Shown: piece after piece, positions 18,543-27,385 of the stretch | Layout: every line of letters starts with the position of its first letter | Numbering within the stretch: the stretch's first letter is position 1 | Assembly (NCBI RefSeq): GCF_002159085.1 | Contig: NZ_LZRU01000010.1 | Span: forward strand, 60,905-124,904 | Source: Thermobacillus sp. ZCTH02-B1 | GTDB lineage: Bacteria > Bacillota > Bacilli > Paenibacillales > Paenibacillaceae | Direction of reading: 5' to 3' | Length of the DNA: 64,000 bases | Made by a program: the position numbers and the translations under genes | The notes under the pieces: generated by a model | Database searches by the model: none | The model's input: the letters and a program-made list of their open reading frames with translations, nothing else | Told to the model about the DNA's origin: nothing

Positions 18543-20822
18543 TTATTTCCTCTCGCCGATCCATTCGGGGAGAACGAGCGCCATCTCGGACCACGAATTT
18601 CCATCCAGCGAGACGCGGGCCGACGGATCGGAGGCATCCGCGGGCCGGCCGAAAAACCGCCAGCCGTCGTCCGTCTCCTCCAGCCGCTCCGGCCAAACGT
18701 CCATCGCCGCTCCCCCGCGGACGATCCGGACGGCCGCGCCGATCTCGATTGCCCGCCGCACCATTTCGCGCCGGGTGGACGGATGGACGCGGCGCGGCGT
18801 GCCGAACCAATGCGCGGGCAGACCGGAGGCGCGGATCGCCCGCATCCGCGCGTCGCCGCCCGGCGGCGGGGCGGAAACGGCGGGCCGCGGGTTCCTTCCG
18901 ATGGCGCCGGGATCCGGGGAGGGGTCGGACGGCCGGACCGCACGTTCGACGGCGCCGTCGGCGGAGTCCGGCGCGGACGATTCGGCCGACCGGGCCGCGC
19001 GCCTGCGCCCGGCGCCGCCGGATGCGGATTCGGCCCGTCGTGATTCGGCCGCTCCGGCGCGCAACGGCTCCGCGAAGCCGGACGCGGGCGGCGGCGGGAA
19101 CGCGCTCCGGCCGTCCCCGGCGGGAAGCGCGGGATCCGCCGCGGACGGCCGAATCTCCGGATCCGGCGCATACCGCTCCAGCCGGAGTCCGGTCAGCAGC
19201 CCGGCGGCGATCGCCGTGACGTCGTCTCCCGCGGCGCAAGGCGCCGTCCCGTCGCCGGCGCCGGACCTCCGCACGGCCGGATACGGTTCCCGCTCTCCTG
19301 CGTTCGAACCGGCGATTCCGGAGCGCGCCGGAATGCCGGCCTTCGCGAGCAGTCGGCGGAGTTCCGCCGCATGCCGGCGGTCGATCAGGAAATGCCGGTC
19401 GCCGATCCGTTCGCCCAGCCGCTCTGCCACCGCCGGCTCCGCGGCGGCCCGGTCCGCGACGGCCCGGTCGTCGCAGACGAGCAGCAGCGCTTCCCGGAAC
19501 GCGATCCGCCCGGCCGATCCGTCCCATTCCCGGATCAGCCGCTCCAGATCATCCGGAACGGCACATCCTCCGGCCTCCTCCAGCAGCTCCAGCGCTTCTT
19601 CGGCCGTGCGGCCGTCCTCGATCCAGCGCACGTACGATTCGGCCGAAAGGCGCATGCCCGCCATCGGCCCGGGCTGCGTCCGGTCTGCAAGGAGCTCCAG
19701 CTCCCACCGGAGCCTCAGGTCGAGATCGGGCGGCACGGCGAGCTCCGCGCCGGGCATGAAGCGGATTCGCCCGGACGGCTCCGCCGCGCCGGCGGACGTC
19801 CCGGGATCCTGCGGGTCGATCAGCCAGCGGACGGCCGGCTTGCCCTCCGCCGTGACGCCGGTCTGCATCCAGCCGAGTTCGGCGAGCAGCCCGGCCCAGA
19901 CGCGCCAGTGCGCCGCCGCTTCCGGAACGTGCCGCGCAAACCAGGCATCGATGCCTTCGGCCGGATACCAGGCGCCGCCCGCGAGGGACCTGAGCAGCGC
20001 GCCGGCGTGCATGAAGCGCGCGTCGCTGGCTGCGAGACGGTCCGTCACGAACGCGAGCAGATCCCGTTCGCGGCGTCCGGCCTCCTCCGCGAGCCAGGCG
20101 GCCAGCGCATCCCGGCGCCAGGCGAGCCGGCCGCCGGTCGGCGCCAGCAGGCCGAGGTGAAGCGCCGCGGCCAACCCGAGCCTGAGCGGCGATGTATGCC
20201 GGCCGTTCGGGCCGAAGCGTTCCGCAAACGGCTCGAGCGCTTCCGGCCCGAACGACAGCCTGGCCGCGGCGGCGGCCGCCGCCTGGGCCGGAACGGAGCC
20301 GTCCGCCGGAATGACAACGCCCCGTTTGGCCCATTCGGCGAGCATCTGCATGAGCTGCAGGCCGAACGGTTCCCGGTAATCCTGCAGCGGACGCGCGGAT
20401 TTCCGGCCGTCCGCGAGCGGACGCACATCCGCCGGAAGCAGCGCCGCCGTCCACGCGGCCATCGCGTCGGACGCGACGAAATGAAGCCGGTCTCCCCAGG
20501 TTTTGCGCACCGTGAACACGATGCCGGCCGCGCGCAGCCGTTCGAGCACCCGCGCGGCCCTTCCGGATGACAGGCCCGCCTCTCCGGCCGCCGCTTCGAA
20601 CTGCTCCGGTTCGAAGGGCAGCGAACCGAACCGGATCAGGATCGCCCGCAGCGCGTCGGCCGTCCCGCGGCCCATGGCGGCGACCGCCTTCGCCGTCTCC
20701 TCCGGACGGACCGCGCGCTCGGCCCAGCAGCCGCCTTCCCCGCCCCCGTTCCAGGGCGGCTCGGCGGCGAACCGGTCATCGGCCCCGGGCGGCAGTCTCC
20801 GCAGCCATTCGCGCGTCAGCAT
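18543..20822 (-). CDS. Helicase-associated protein, partner of XPB helicase
   Basis: 759-residue protein whose ATGCTGA start overlaps the stop of the upstream XPB helicase by seven bases, with GGAGGCGG as ribosome site. N-terminal part looks like winged-helix DNA-binding modules (FGSLPFEPEQFEAAAGEAG, RVLERLRAAGIVFTVRKTWG). The centre resembles the XPB/Ssl2 N-terminal-type domain (PF13625) seen in mycobacterial Rv0862c-like proteins; the region about 540-690 is Ala/Gly/Ser/Arg-rich and probably disordered. The C-terminus (MVRRAIEIGAAVRIV ... VWPERLEETDDGWRFFGR) is WYL-like. Function unknown; presumably controls or recruits the helicase. Family assignment is from memory, not a search. Confidence 0.8.
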   Translation of the reverse strand: MLTREWLRRLPPGADDRFAAEPPWNGGGEGGCWAERAVRPEETAKAVAAMGRGTADALRAILIRFGSLPFEPEQFEAAAGEAGLSSGRAARVLERLRAAGIVFTVRKTWGDRLHFVASDAMAAWTAALLPADVRPLADGRKSARPLQDYREPFGLQLMQMLAEWAKRGVVIPADGSVPAQAAAAAAARLSFGPEALEPFAERFGPNGRHTSPLRLGLAAALHLGLLAPTGGRLAWRRDALAAWLAEEAGRRERDLLAFVTDRLAASDARFMHAGALLRSLAGGAWYPAEGIDAWFARHVPEAAAHWRVWAGLLAELGWMQTGVTAEGKPAVRWLIDPQDPGTSAGAAEPSGRIRFMPGAELAVPPDLDLRLRWELELLADRTQPGPMAGMRLSAESYVRWIEDGRTAEEALELLEEAGGCAVPDDLERLIREWDGSAGRIAFREALLLVCDDRAVADRAAAEPAVAERLGERIGDRHFLIDRRHAAELRRLLAKAGIPARSGIAGSNAGEREPYPAVRRSGAGDGTAPCAAGDDVTAIAAGLLTGLRLERYAPDPEIRPSAADPALPAGDGRSAFPPPPASGFAEPLRAGAAESRRAESASGGAGRRRAARSAESSAPDSADGAVERAVRPSDPSPDPGAIGRNPRPAVSAPPPGGDARMRAIRASGLPAHWFGTPRRVHPSTRREMVRRAIEIGAAVRIVRGGAAMDVWPERLEETDDGWRFFGRPADASDPSARVSLDGNSWSEMALVLPEWIGERK

Positions 20823-22516
20823 TTCGCCGCCTCCGTTCCGTCCGCGCCCGCCTCCGGCCGCCGCACGATCCGGTAGCTGTAGCCCTGTTCGGCCAGGAAA
20901 AGCTGACGCCGGCGCGCGTATTCCTCCTCCTTCGTCCCCTCGGTCACGACGGTGTAGAACCAGCATTCGTTCGTCCCCGGTTTCGGCCGCATGATGCGCC
21001 CGATCCGCTGCGCCTCCTCCTGGCGCGAGCCGAAGCTGCCCGAGACCTGCACGGCGACGGCGGCGTCCGGCAGGTCGACGGCGAGATTGGCCACCTTCGA
21101 GACAATCAGGACCGGTTCCTCGCCGCGGCGGAAGCGGGCGTACAGCCGCTCGCGCTCTTCATGGCCGACCTCGCCCGTGATCAGCGGCACTCCCCAGGCG
21201 GCCGCCATCTGCCGCAGCTGGCGCAGATACTGACCGATGATCAGCACCGGCTGCCCCGCATGGCGGTCGAGAAGCTCCCGGACGACGCGCAGCTTCGCGG
21301 GATTCTCGGCCGCGATCCGGATGCGCGCCCGCGGGCCGGCGGACGCGTACTCCGCGGCGGCGGACGGATCGAGCGGGATGCGGATCTCCGTGCACGACAC
21401 CCGGGCGATCCATCCCCTGGTCTCCAGCGTCTTCCAGAACAGATCGAACCGCTTCGGGCCGATCAGCGAGAACACGTCCTCTTCCCGCCCGTCTTCGCGG
21501 ACGAGGGTCGCCGTCAATCCCAGCCGCCGCCTCGCCTGCAGGTCGGCCGTCATGCGGAACACCGGCGCGGGAAGCAGATGCACTTCGTCATAGATGATGA
21601 GTCCCCAGTCCCGCTCGCCGAACAGCCTCATGTGGCGGTAGTCTTCCGATTTCGGACTCCGCGTGGTCAGGATCGGATAGGTCGCGATCGTCACCGGGCG
21701 CACCTCGCGTTCTTCGCCCGCGTACACGCCGATGTCGCGCTCCGTCAGCGTCGTTTTGTCGAGCAGCTCGGACCGCCATTGCCGCGCCGCCGTCACACCG
21801 GGAGTCAGGATGAGCGCTTCGCATTGCAGCCTCGCGAGCGCCGCGACGCCGACGATGGTCTTCCCCGCGCCGCAGGGCAGCACGATGACGCCGCTTCCCC
21901 CCTCCCCGCAGAACAGCTCGACTGCGCGCTCCTGATAGTCGCGCAGGCGGAAGGGCGCGCCCGATCTCGTCACGGTCCGGAGTTCGACCGCAAGCCGTCC
22001 GCCCCGGCGGTACCCCGCAAGGTCGAGCACCGGATACCCCTGCCTCGCCAGCTCCCGCTTGAGCTCTCCGCGGCGCCCGGCCGGCACGCGCCAGCGGACC
22101 CGTCCGTCCTCCGCCGGCTCGCCGCGACCCGGCAGCAGGCCGAGCCCGCAAAGTTCTTCGGCGATGCCGCCGTCGACCGTCAGGACCAGCGATTCTTCGC
22201 CGTCTCCGTCCGCTTCCAGCGTGATTTTGCCGTATCGCCCCGCCCAGACGCCGATCCGCTCGAGCAACCGCGCGGACACATCGTATCGGCTCCAGGCGAT
22301 CAGGACATCCGCCATTTCTTCCGCCGTAAGGCCGGATGCCACCGCGTTCCAGACGGAGAGCGGCGTGATCCGGTAGGTGTGCAGATCCCCCGGCCGCTTC
22401 ACGGGTTCGGCGAAGCGGGCCAACTGTTCGCGCGCCGCCCCGGCGTCCGGATGACGGGCATCCAGCAGCACGCAATCATCGCCCTGGATTATCAGCGGAC
22501 CGCCGGCCGCATGCAT
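20816..22516 (-). CDS. XPB/Ssl2-type DNA repair helicase
   Basis: Superfamily 2 DNA helicase related to eukaryotic XPB. It begins with an XPB N-terminal-type domain (PLIIQGDDCVLLDARHPDA, HTYRITPLSVWNA). Helicase motifs follow: Walker A LPCGAGKT near residue 216, DEVH box (IIYDEVHLLP) near 310, TAT motif III, the XPB-specific RED motif (LVREDGREED) near 340, and motif VI (EEAQRIGRIMRP). ATG at 22516 is preferred, as GAGGTGG lies six bases upstream; a GTG at 22531 has none. 566 residues. Bacterial XPB is best known in actinobacteria, where it also neighbours a PF13625 protein. The function in repair is inferred. Confidence 0.92.
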   Translation of the reverse strand: MHAAGGPLIIQGDDCVLLDARHPDAGAAREQLARFAEPVKRPGDLHTYRITPLSVWNAVASGLTAEEMADVLIAWSRYDVSARLLERIGVWAGRYGKITLEADGDGEESLVLTVDGGIAEELCGLGLLPGRGEPAEDGRVRWRVPAGRRGELKRELARQGYPVLDLAGYRRGGRLAVELRTVTRSGAPFRLRDYQERAVELFCGEGGSGVIVLPCGAGKTIVGVAALARLQCEALILTPGVTAARQWRSELLDKTTLTERDIGVYAGEEREVRPVTIATYPILTTRSPKSEDYRHMRLFGERDWGLIIYDEVHLLPAPVFRMTADLQARRRLGLTATLVREDGREEDVFSLIGPKRFDLFWKTLETRGWIARVSCTEIRIPLDPSAAAEYASAGPRARIRIAAENPAKLRVVRELLDRHAGQPVLIIGQYLRQLRQMAAAWGVPLITGEVGHEERERLYARFRRGEEPVLIVSKVANLAVDLPDAAVAVQVSGSFGSRQEEAQRIGRIMRPKPGTNECWFYTVVTEGTKEEEYARRRQLFLAEQGYSYRIVRRPEAGADGTEAAKC

Positions 22517-22587
22517 CGCATCCCACCTCACACGTTTTGGTAACAGTATGGGAGCGGGGCATTCTTTTTATGCCGGCCGAATTTAAA

Positions 22588-22610
22588 AGAAAAAGCGGGC
22601 CCATGCCCGC
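22588..22610 (-). terminator. Rho-independent terminator in the helicase leader
   Basis: On the minus strand GCGGGC (22610-22605) and GCCCGC (22600-22595) form a stem with a four-base loop and are followed by TTTTTCTTTT. It lies about 80 bases before the XPB helicase start and 220 bases after the nuclease gene, so it could end the nuclease transcript or act as an attenuator for the helicase. Confidence 0.7.
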
Positions 22611-22785
22611 CGGGCAATCGGCAACCTCCGCCGGAACGCACGATCCGGCCCGCAACTCCGGCGCAATGCGGGATGCCGCTGCCGGGTTTGCCGCAGCGGG
22701 TCGCCTTGCCCGGTTGGGGCAGGGGCTGCCGCGGGCGGACAACCCGAACGGGAAAAGCCCGAATATCCGGGTTTTTGCACAAGAC
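22611..22785. other. Structured GC-rich non-coding stretch
   Basis: No gene is supported. Several small inverted repeats are present, including CCCGAATATCCGGG followed on the plus strand by TTTTTG (22758-22777) and a neighbouring CCCGAACGGG (22743-22752). It is bounded by two hairpins. Confidence 0.4.
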
Positions 22786-22816
22786 GGGTCCCCTGCCATC
22801 CGACCGCAGGGGACCC
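22786..22816 (-). terminator. Strong hairpin just after the nuclease gene
   Basis: An 11-bp perfect stem (GGGTCCCCTGC, 22786-22796, with GCAGGGGACCC, 22806-22816) and nine-base loop, 19 bases after the stop. There is no uridine run, so it may protect the 3' end rather than terminate. Confidence 0.6.
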
Positions 22817-22834
22817 TCTGTCCGCCGCCGGACG

Positions 22835-23623
22835 TCAACCGTTCTTCGGCGCGCGGAATCCCGCCGCTTCCGCCTCTTCCTCGGTGCAGAACCAGACCTC
22901 CGCGATCGTCCGGTCGTAATGGCGGCTGCCGGGGACGTGATAGATTTTCTCGCCTCGCGAGTTGATGTTGCCCTTGATGGCGGGCGACGGACAGGCATTC
23001 GACCGCGCGACGTCCGAAGCGCCGGCTGCGCCGCCTCCGTCCGCCGGCTCCCCGCCGGATGCGGATTCGGCCGCCTCCGCCGCCCCGTCGCCCCAGAGGC
23101 CCGCTTCGGCTTCCCGCGCCTTGCGCTCCGCCTCGCGGAACCGGTCCGCGAGGCTGACGTCGGGCGGATAGGTCGCCGCATTCGCGTACCCTTCCAGGAC
23201 GAGCCGTTCGTTGAACATGAGCCGGTCTCCCGGAAGAAAAACGAACCGCAGCAGGCGGCCGTAGCGGTCGGTCTCCGACACGTCGCGGAACATCCAGACG
23301 AGCTGTCCGGTGAGCATGCGCTTCGCGTAGTCGGCGGCTTCCCTCCCGAAGTATTCGACGGGTCCGGAAATTTCCGGCGCGTTCACGCCGATCAGCCGCA
23401 CCCGCCAGCCTTCGCGGGTCACGAACGTGTCGCCGTCGATCACGCGCTCCACGACCGCTTCCTCGGCCTTCTTGCCGCGCAGTTCCGGATAGTCATCCCA
23501 TACGGACTCCCATGCTCCCGTCCGTTCGTTCCCGGCCGCGCAACCCGCGGCGGCCGAAATGGCCGCGGCGAGCAGCAGCAGGCCCGCCATCCGCCGCCAC
23601 CCTGGCGATATGTCAATGCCCAT
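22835..23623 (-). CDS. Thermonuclease-family lipoprotein
   Basis: Exported nuclease, 262 residues. An N-terminal signal with a lipobox ([14 protein letters not shown], Cys near 28) anchors it outside the membrane. The staphylococcal nuclease domain follows (about 55-185): [29 protein letters not shown], and the catalytic Arg region of [15 protein letters not shown]. After an acidic low-complexity linker comes a C-terminal 'sunset'-type module ([20 protein letters not shown] ... [18 protein letters not shown]). It probably degrades extracellular DNA or RNA. The ATG at 23623 has GGAGG 12 bases away; an ATG 11 codons in is an alternative. Confidence 0.9.
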   Translation of the reverse strand: MGIDISPGWRRMAGLLLLAAAISAAAGCAAGNERTGAWESVWDDYPELRGKKAEEAVVERVIDGDTFVTREGWRVRLIGVNAPEISGPVEYFGREAADYAKRMLTGQLVWMFRDVSETDRYGRLLRFVFLPGDRLMFNERLVLEGYANAATYPPDVSLADRFREAERKAREAEAGLWGDGAAEAAESASGGEPADGGGAAGASDVARSNACPSPAIKGNINSRGEKIYHVPGSRHYDRTIAEVWFCTEEEAEAAGFRAPKNG

Positions 23624-23703
23624 GATGTATGTATGCCTCCATTGATGCGAAGAAATCCGATATCGCCATCACCGGAATGTTCGGGTTCCCCCGCGGGGAA
23701 ACT

Positions 23704-23726
23704 CCCTTCGGCGGTAAGCCGAAGGG
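23704..23726 (-). terminator. Hairpin after the CBS gene
   Basis: CCCTTCGGC (23704-23712) pairs with GCCGAAGGG (23718-23726); on the minus strand it is followed by AGTTTCCCC. It lies nine bases after the CBS-domain gene. Confidence 0.55.
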
Positions 23727-23735
23727 CCCCGTCCG

Positions 23736-24179
23736 TCAATGGACCGCCGACGGCTCGCGGTGTTCGTGCTCGGAGATGGCGCTGAGCGCTTCGCCCGCTT
23801 CGTTGACGAAGATCTCGCGGACCGCCAGGTCGCCGATCGAGACGACGCCGACCAGATCGCCGTTGTCCACGACCGGCAGACGCCGGATCTGGTTCTCGGC
23901 CATCATCCGCGCGCACTCGTCGACGCTCATCGAAGAAGGCACCGTGCGGACATCCGTCGTCATCACTTCGGTCACGGAAGTCGATCCCGAGTGCTTCTCC
24001 GCATAACCGCGGACGACGAGGTCGCGGTCCGTCACGACGCCGACCAGCCTGCGGCCGTCGACGATCGGCACGAATCCGATGTCGTGCCGCTTCATCAGCA
24101 GGGCGCATTCGTAGATGTTGTCCTGCGTCGTCGCCGTCACGGGATTGGTCGACATGATGTCCCTGACCGTCTTCGCCAT
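23736..24179 (-). CDS. Two-CBS-domain protein
   Basis: 147-residue cytoplasmic protein made of a tandem CBS pair: first domain with DIMSTNPVTATTQDNIYEC and RRLVGVVTDRDLV, second with EVMTTDVRTVPSSMSVDEC and GDLVGVVSIGDLAVRE. Such pairs bind adenine nucleotides or other ligands and sense energy state. Similar stand-alone proteins in Firmicutes (YhcV-like) are of unknown or stress-linked function. Start follows GAGGAGGGTAAGCC. Monocistronic. Confidence 0.9.
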   Translation of the reverse strand: MAKTVRDIMSTNPVTATTQDNIYECALLMKRHDIGFVPIVDGRRLVGVVTDRDLVVRGYAEKHSGSTSVTEVMTTDVRTVPSSMSVDECARMMAENQIRRLPVVDNGDLVGVVSIGDLAVREIFVNEAGEALSAISEHEHREPSAVH

Positions 24180-24345
24180 GGCTTACCCTCCTCAGACGGA
24201 TCATTGCCGGCCGGCCCATCTTGCCTCACAGCCTGCGCGCCGGCCCTCCGTTAGGCTTGCCGGATCGGCTGCGGGGCATACGAAGCGATGAATGCCAGGC
24301 GAGCCAGGTCACACGGCGTGTGCGGCCGTCGACCGCGGCCGCGCA

Positions 24346-25542
24346 TCACGCGGACGCCGCTTCTTCCGCGCGATGCTCGGCCATCGCGACGAGCAGCCGC
24401 GCCGCCTGCAGCATCGCCCGCTCGTCGATGTCGAATCGCGGATGATGGTGCGGCCAGGCGGCGCCGCATTCCGCGTTCCCCGCCCCGACGAACATGAAGC
24501 AGCCGGGAACGCGCTGCAGATAGTAGGCGAAATCTTCGCTGGTCATGAACGGCCGGATCCTCCGGACCGCTTCCTCGCCGAACAGTCCGCGGGCCACCGC
24601 GAAGAACCGCTCCGCCTCCCGCTCGTCGTTGACGACCGGCGGGTAGCCGTGCCGCCAGTCAAGCGAATATTCCGCGCCGAACTGCCGGCAGACCGCCTCC
24701 GCCGAAGCCTGCAGCCTCTCCCGCACCCGCTCCCGCACGTTCATGTCAAACGTGCGGACGGTTCCGGACAGCCGGCAGACCTCCGCGATGATGTTCGGTG
24801 CCGAGCCGGCATGGAACATGCCGATCGAGACGACGGCCGGCTCGAGCGGATCGACCGACCGGCTGACGATCGTCTGCACGCCCTGGACAAACGCGGCGCC
24901 GGCCGCGATCGCGTCGACCGTCTCATGCGGCATGCCGCCGTGGCCGCCCCTGCCCCGGAACTCCAGCTCGAACTCATCCTCGGTCGCCATGACCGGCCCC
25001 GGCGCGCTCGCCACCGTGCCGACGGGCAACGGCGTCCACAGATGGACGCCGTAAATGGCGGACACGCCGTCCAGCGCCCCGCCTTCGATCATGCCGACCG
25101 CCCCGCCGGGCGTCATCTCCTCCGCCGGTTGGAAGATGAGCCGCCGTTCCCCGGCCATGCCGTTCCGCTTAGCCGCGTAGTGGGCGGCGACGCCGAGCAG
25201 CGCCGCCGTGTGCGCATCATGACCGCAGGCGTGCATGACGCCGGGCACGGTCGAACGGTAGGGCACGTCCTTTTCATCCTGGATCGGCAGCGCGTCGATG
25301 TCGGCGCGAAGCGCGATCGCCGGTCCGGGCCTCGATCCCCGGATGACGGCGACCACTCCGGTGCCGCCGACGCCCGTGCGCACCTCGTCGCATCCGAATT
25401 CCCTGAGCCGCTCCGCAATCCAGGCGGATGTCCGTACCTCGCGGAACGACAGCTCCGGATGCATGTGCAGATGCCGCCTCCATGCCGTCATGTCCGGCAG
25501 GAGCCGCGCCAGATCTCCGGCGGATCCCGTCTTCTCCCGCAT
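24346..25542 (-). CDS. M20 family amidohydrolase / metallopeptidase
   Basis: Zinc aminoacylase-type hydrolase of 398 residues. Metal motifs: HACGHDAHTAALLG, the catalytic-base EE in QPAEEMTPGGAVGM, GRGGHGGMPHETVD in the lid, and FMTSEDFAYYLQ near the C-terminus. The family includes N-acetyl-diaminopimelate deacetylase, hippurate and indole-acetyl-amino acid hydrolases; the substrate is not decided by the sequence. Start follows GAGGAGGCGGAAGC. No metabolic neighbours point to a pathway. Confidence 0.9.
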   Translation of the reverse strand: MREKTGSAGDLARLLPDMTAWRRHLHMHPELSFREVRTSAWIAERLREFGCDEVRTGVGGTGVVAVIRGSRPGPAIALRADIDALPIQDEKDVPYRSTVPGVMHACGHDAHTAALLGVAAHYAAKRNGMAGERRLIFQPAEEMTPGGAVGMIEGGALDGVSAIYGVHLWTPLPVGTVASAPGPVMATEDEFELEFRGRGGHGGMPHETVDAIAAGAAFVQGVQTIVSRSVDPLEPAVVSIGMFHAGSAPNIIAEVCRLSGTVRTFDMNVRERVRERLQASAEAVCRQFGAEYSLDWRHGYPPVVNDEREAERFFAVARGLFGEEAVRRIRPFMTSEDFAYYLQRVPGCFMFVGAGNAECGAAWPHHHPRFDIDERAMLQAARLLVAMAEHRAEEAASA

Positions 25543-25638
25543 GCTTCCGCCTCCTCTTTCCGGCCGCCGCCGCAGGATTCCACTCCATCAGTTTATCAAA
25601 ACCGGCTTCCCGTGTGAAATTCGCCGTGCCTTGCAGGC

Positions 25639-25668
25639 TTGCGCGCGCAGGGTCAAACATACTAATAT
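25639..25668 (+). promoter_or_regulatory. Likely promoter of yugN-ftsW
   Basis: TTGCGC (25639-25644) and TAATAT (25663-25668) are 18 bases apart in the region between divergent genes. Confidence 0.45.
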
Positions 25669-25730
25669 GAGTTAAGAGAATCGCCGGCCCAAGATTCAGC
25701 CCGGCACAACCGAAGGAGGAACCGCAATCC

Positions 25731-26075
25731 ATGATTCTCGAAGAGACCGGCCTGAACGGCATCACCTGCGATCTTGAACATCTCGACGAATCCGCGGAGA
25801 AGCTCGGGTTCGTACGCTGGCAGTGGGAATATAACCGCGCGACCTACGATCTGAAGCTGGAAGACAAGGCGAACGGAGACGACTACTACCTTCGCATCAA
25901 CGCGCGCGCCGTGGAAGGCAGGCTGGAATCTCCCGACGCCATTCTGGCCATCGAGCACGTCTATATCGGCAAGGCGACGTTCCCGCACGGACTCGACTAC
26001 GAATCGCCCATTCCCGAACCGATCCTGAACGCGGCGAAGCAGCGGCTGAATGAACTGAAAACGCTGCTGAGCTGA
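25731..26075 (+). CDS. YugN-like family protein
   Basis: Small soluble protein, 114 residues, of a Bacillus/Paenibacillus family without known role. It begins MILEETGLNGITCDLEHLDE and has the conserved GFVRWQWEYNRATYDLKL and YYLRINARAVEGRLE stretches. Strong ribosome site GAAGGAGG. It ends 13 bases before ftsW and is probably co-transcribed with it. Confidence 0.88.
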   Translation: MILEETGLNGITCDLEHLDESAEKLGFVRWQWEYNRATYDLKLEDKANGDDYYLRINARAVEGRLESPDAILAIEHVYIGKATFPHGLDYESPIPEPILNAAKQRLNELKTLLS

Positions 26076-26088
26076 CCGGCGGATTTCC

Positions 26089-27315
26089 ATGAACGCGCAG
26101 CAGAACAGCGGCCCGCGCGGCAGACCGGACTTCCCGCTGCTCATTCTGACGCTGCTCCTGGTCGGATTCGGGCTCGTCATGGTGTTCAGCGCCAGTTCGA
26201 ACTATACGCTCGCCTCCGATGTGTTCAACCGGGATCCGCTCTATTTCACGAAAAGGCAGCTTGTCTGGATCGCGGCGGGCACGTTTCTGCTGCTGGTGCT
26301 GATGAACATTCCGTACCGACGGTATAAAAGGGGCTATGTGCTGTTCTTCATTCCGGCGATGATCATGCTTGCGCTCGTGCCGTTCGTCGGCGTGGAGCGC
26401 AACGGCGCGCGAAGCTGGTTCGGCGTCGGCCCGCTCGGCATCCAGCCGACCGAATTCGCGAAGCTGGCGCTCATCCTGTACCTGGGCGCCGTCATCACCA
26501 AGAAGGACGAGCGGTTCCGCGATTTCAAGCGCGGCCTGCTGCCGGTCGCGCTGGTCATCGCGTTCGTTTGCATCCTCATCATGCTGCAGCCGGATCTCGG
26601 CTCCGCCTTGGTGGTGGCGGTGTTCGCGTCGGTCATCCTGTTCACCGGCGGCGCCAGGCTGAAGCACCTCGCCGTGCTCGGCCTGGTCGCGGCGATCCTG
26701 ATGACGGCGTTCGTGAGCGTCTCGATGTTGACGGACCCCAAAACATGGTCGTACCGGATCGACCGGCTCACCTCGTATCTCCATCCGCTGGAGGACGAGC
26801 TGGGCAGCGGCTATCATCTGGTCAAGTCGCTCGAAGCGCTCGGGCACGGCGGGCTGACGGGCGCGGGATTCGGGCACAGCGTGCAAAAGCTGAAGTATCT
26901 GCCCTTTCCGTACAACGACTTCATTTTCTCGGTCATTGCCGAGGAATTCGGATTCATCGGATCGGTCATCTTCCTGCTGACCTATCTCGCCTTCATCTGG
27001 CGCGGCCTCGTCATCGCGCTGCGCTGCCCGGATCCATACGGCACGCTCGTCGGCGTCGGCATCATGAGCATGATCGGATTCCAGGCGTTCATCAACATCG
27101 GCGGCGTCATCGGAGCCATTCCGATCACCGGCGTAACGCTGCCGCTCATCAGTTACGGCGGCTCTTCGATCATCGTCACGCTCGCGTCGATCGGCATCCT
27201 GCTCAGCATCTCGCGGGAATACAATCGGGTAACGCGGCTCGAACAGGAACAGGCGACGCGCGGCACGAGGCCCGACGCTCCGAGGTTCGCCACGATCCAG
27301 GCGCGCCGGAGATGA
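26089..27315 (+). CDS. ftsW: SEDS peptidoglycan polymerase, probably FtsW
   Basis: Multi-pass membrane glycosyltransferase of the SEDS family (FtsW/RodA/SpoVE), 408 residues, about ten membrane segments. Conserved pieces: GLVMVFSASSNYTL in the first helix, the loop after GARSWFGVGPLGIQPTEFAK, the LQPDLGSAL segment, and the C-terminal ISYGGSSIIVTLASIGILLSI. It works with a class B penicillin-binding protein in septal or wall synthesis. FtsW is favoured over RodA because ylaN, which precedes ftsW in Bacillus, is close by, though here on the opposite strand. SpoVE remains possible. Confidence 0.88.
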   Translation: MNAQQNSGPRGRPDFPLLILTLLLVGFGLVMVFSASSNYTLASDVFNRDPLYFTKRQLVWIAAGTFLLLVLMNIPYRRYKRGYVLFFIPAMIMLALVPFVGVERNGARSWFGVGPLGIQPTEFAKLALILYLGAVITKKDERFRDFKRGLLPVALVIAFVCILIMLQPDLGSALVVAVFASVILFTGGARLKHLAVLGLVAAILMTAFVSVSMLTDPKTWSYRIDRLTSYLHPLEDELGSGYHLVKSLEALGHGGLTGAGFGHSVQKLKYLPFPYNDFIFSVIAEEFGFIGSVIFLLTYLAFIWRGLVIALRCPDPYGTLVGVGIMSMIGFQAFINIGGVIGAIPITGVTLPLISYGGSSIIVTLASIGILLSISREYNRVTRLEQEQATRGTRPDAPRFATIQARRR

Positions 27316-27327
27316 GCCTCATGCGGC

Positions 27328-27370
27328 AAAAAAGCGGGACCGCGTTCCCTTCCGGGAACCGTCCCGCTTT
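27328..27370. terminator. Bidirectional terminator between ftsW and the Asp23 gene
   Basis: AAAGCGGGAC...GTTCCC-TTCC-GGGAAC...GTCCCGCTTT forms a long stem; on the minus strand it is followed by TTTTTT. It serves converging genes. Confidence 0.85.
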
Positions 27371-27385
27371 GCTTGAACCTCTTGA

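Noticed and set aside
22537..22965. 142-codon plus-strand frame upstream of the helicase
   Set aside because: Low-complexity Pro/Arg/Ala product, no ribosome site, overlaps the nuclease gene and hairpins.
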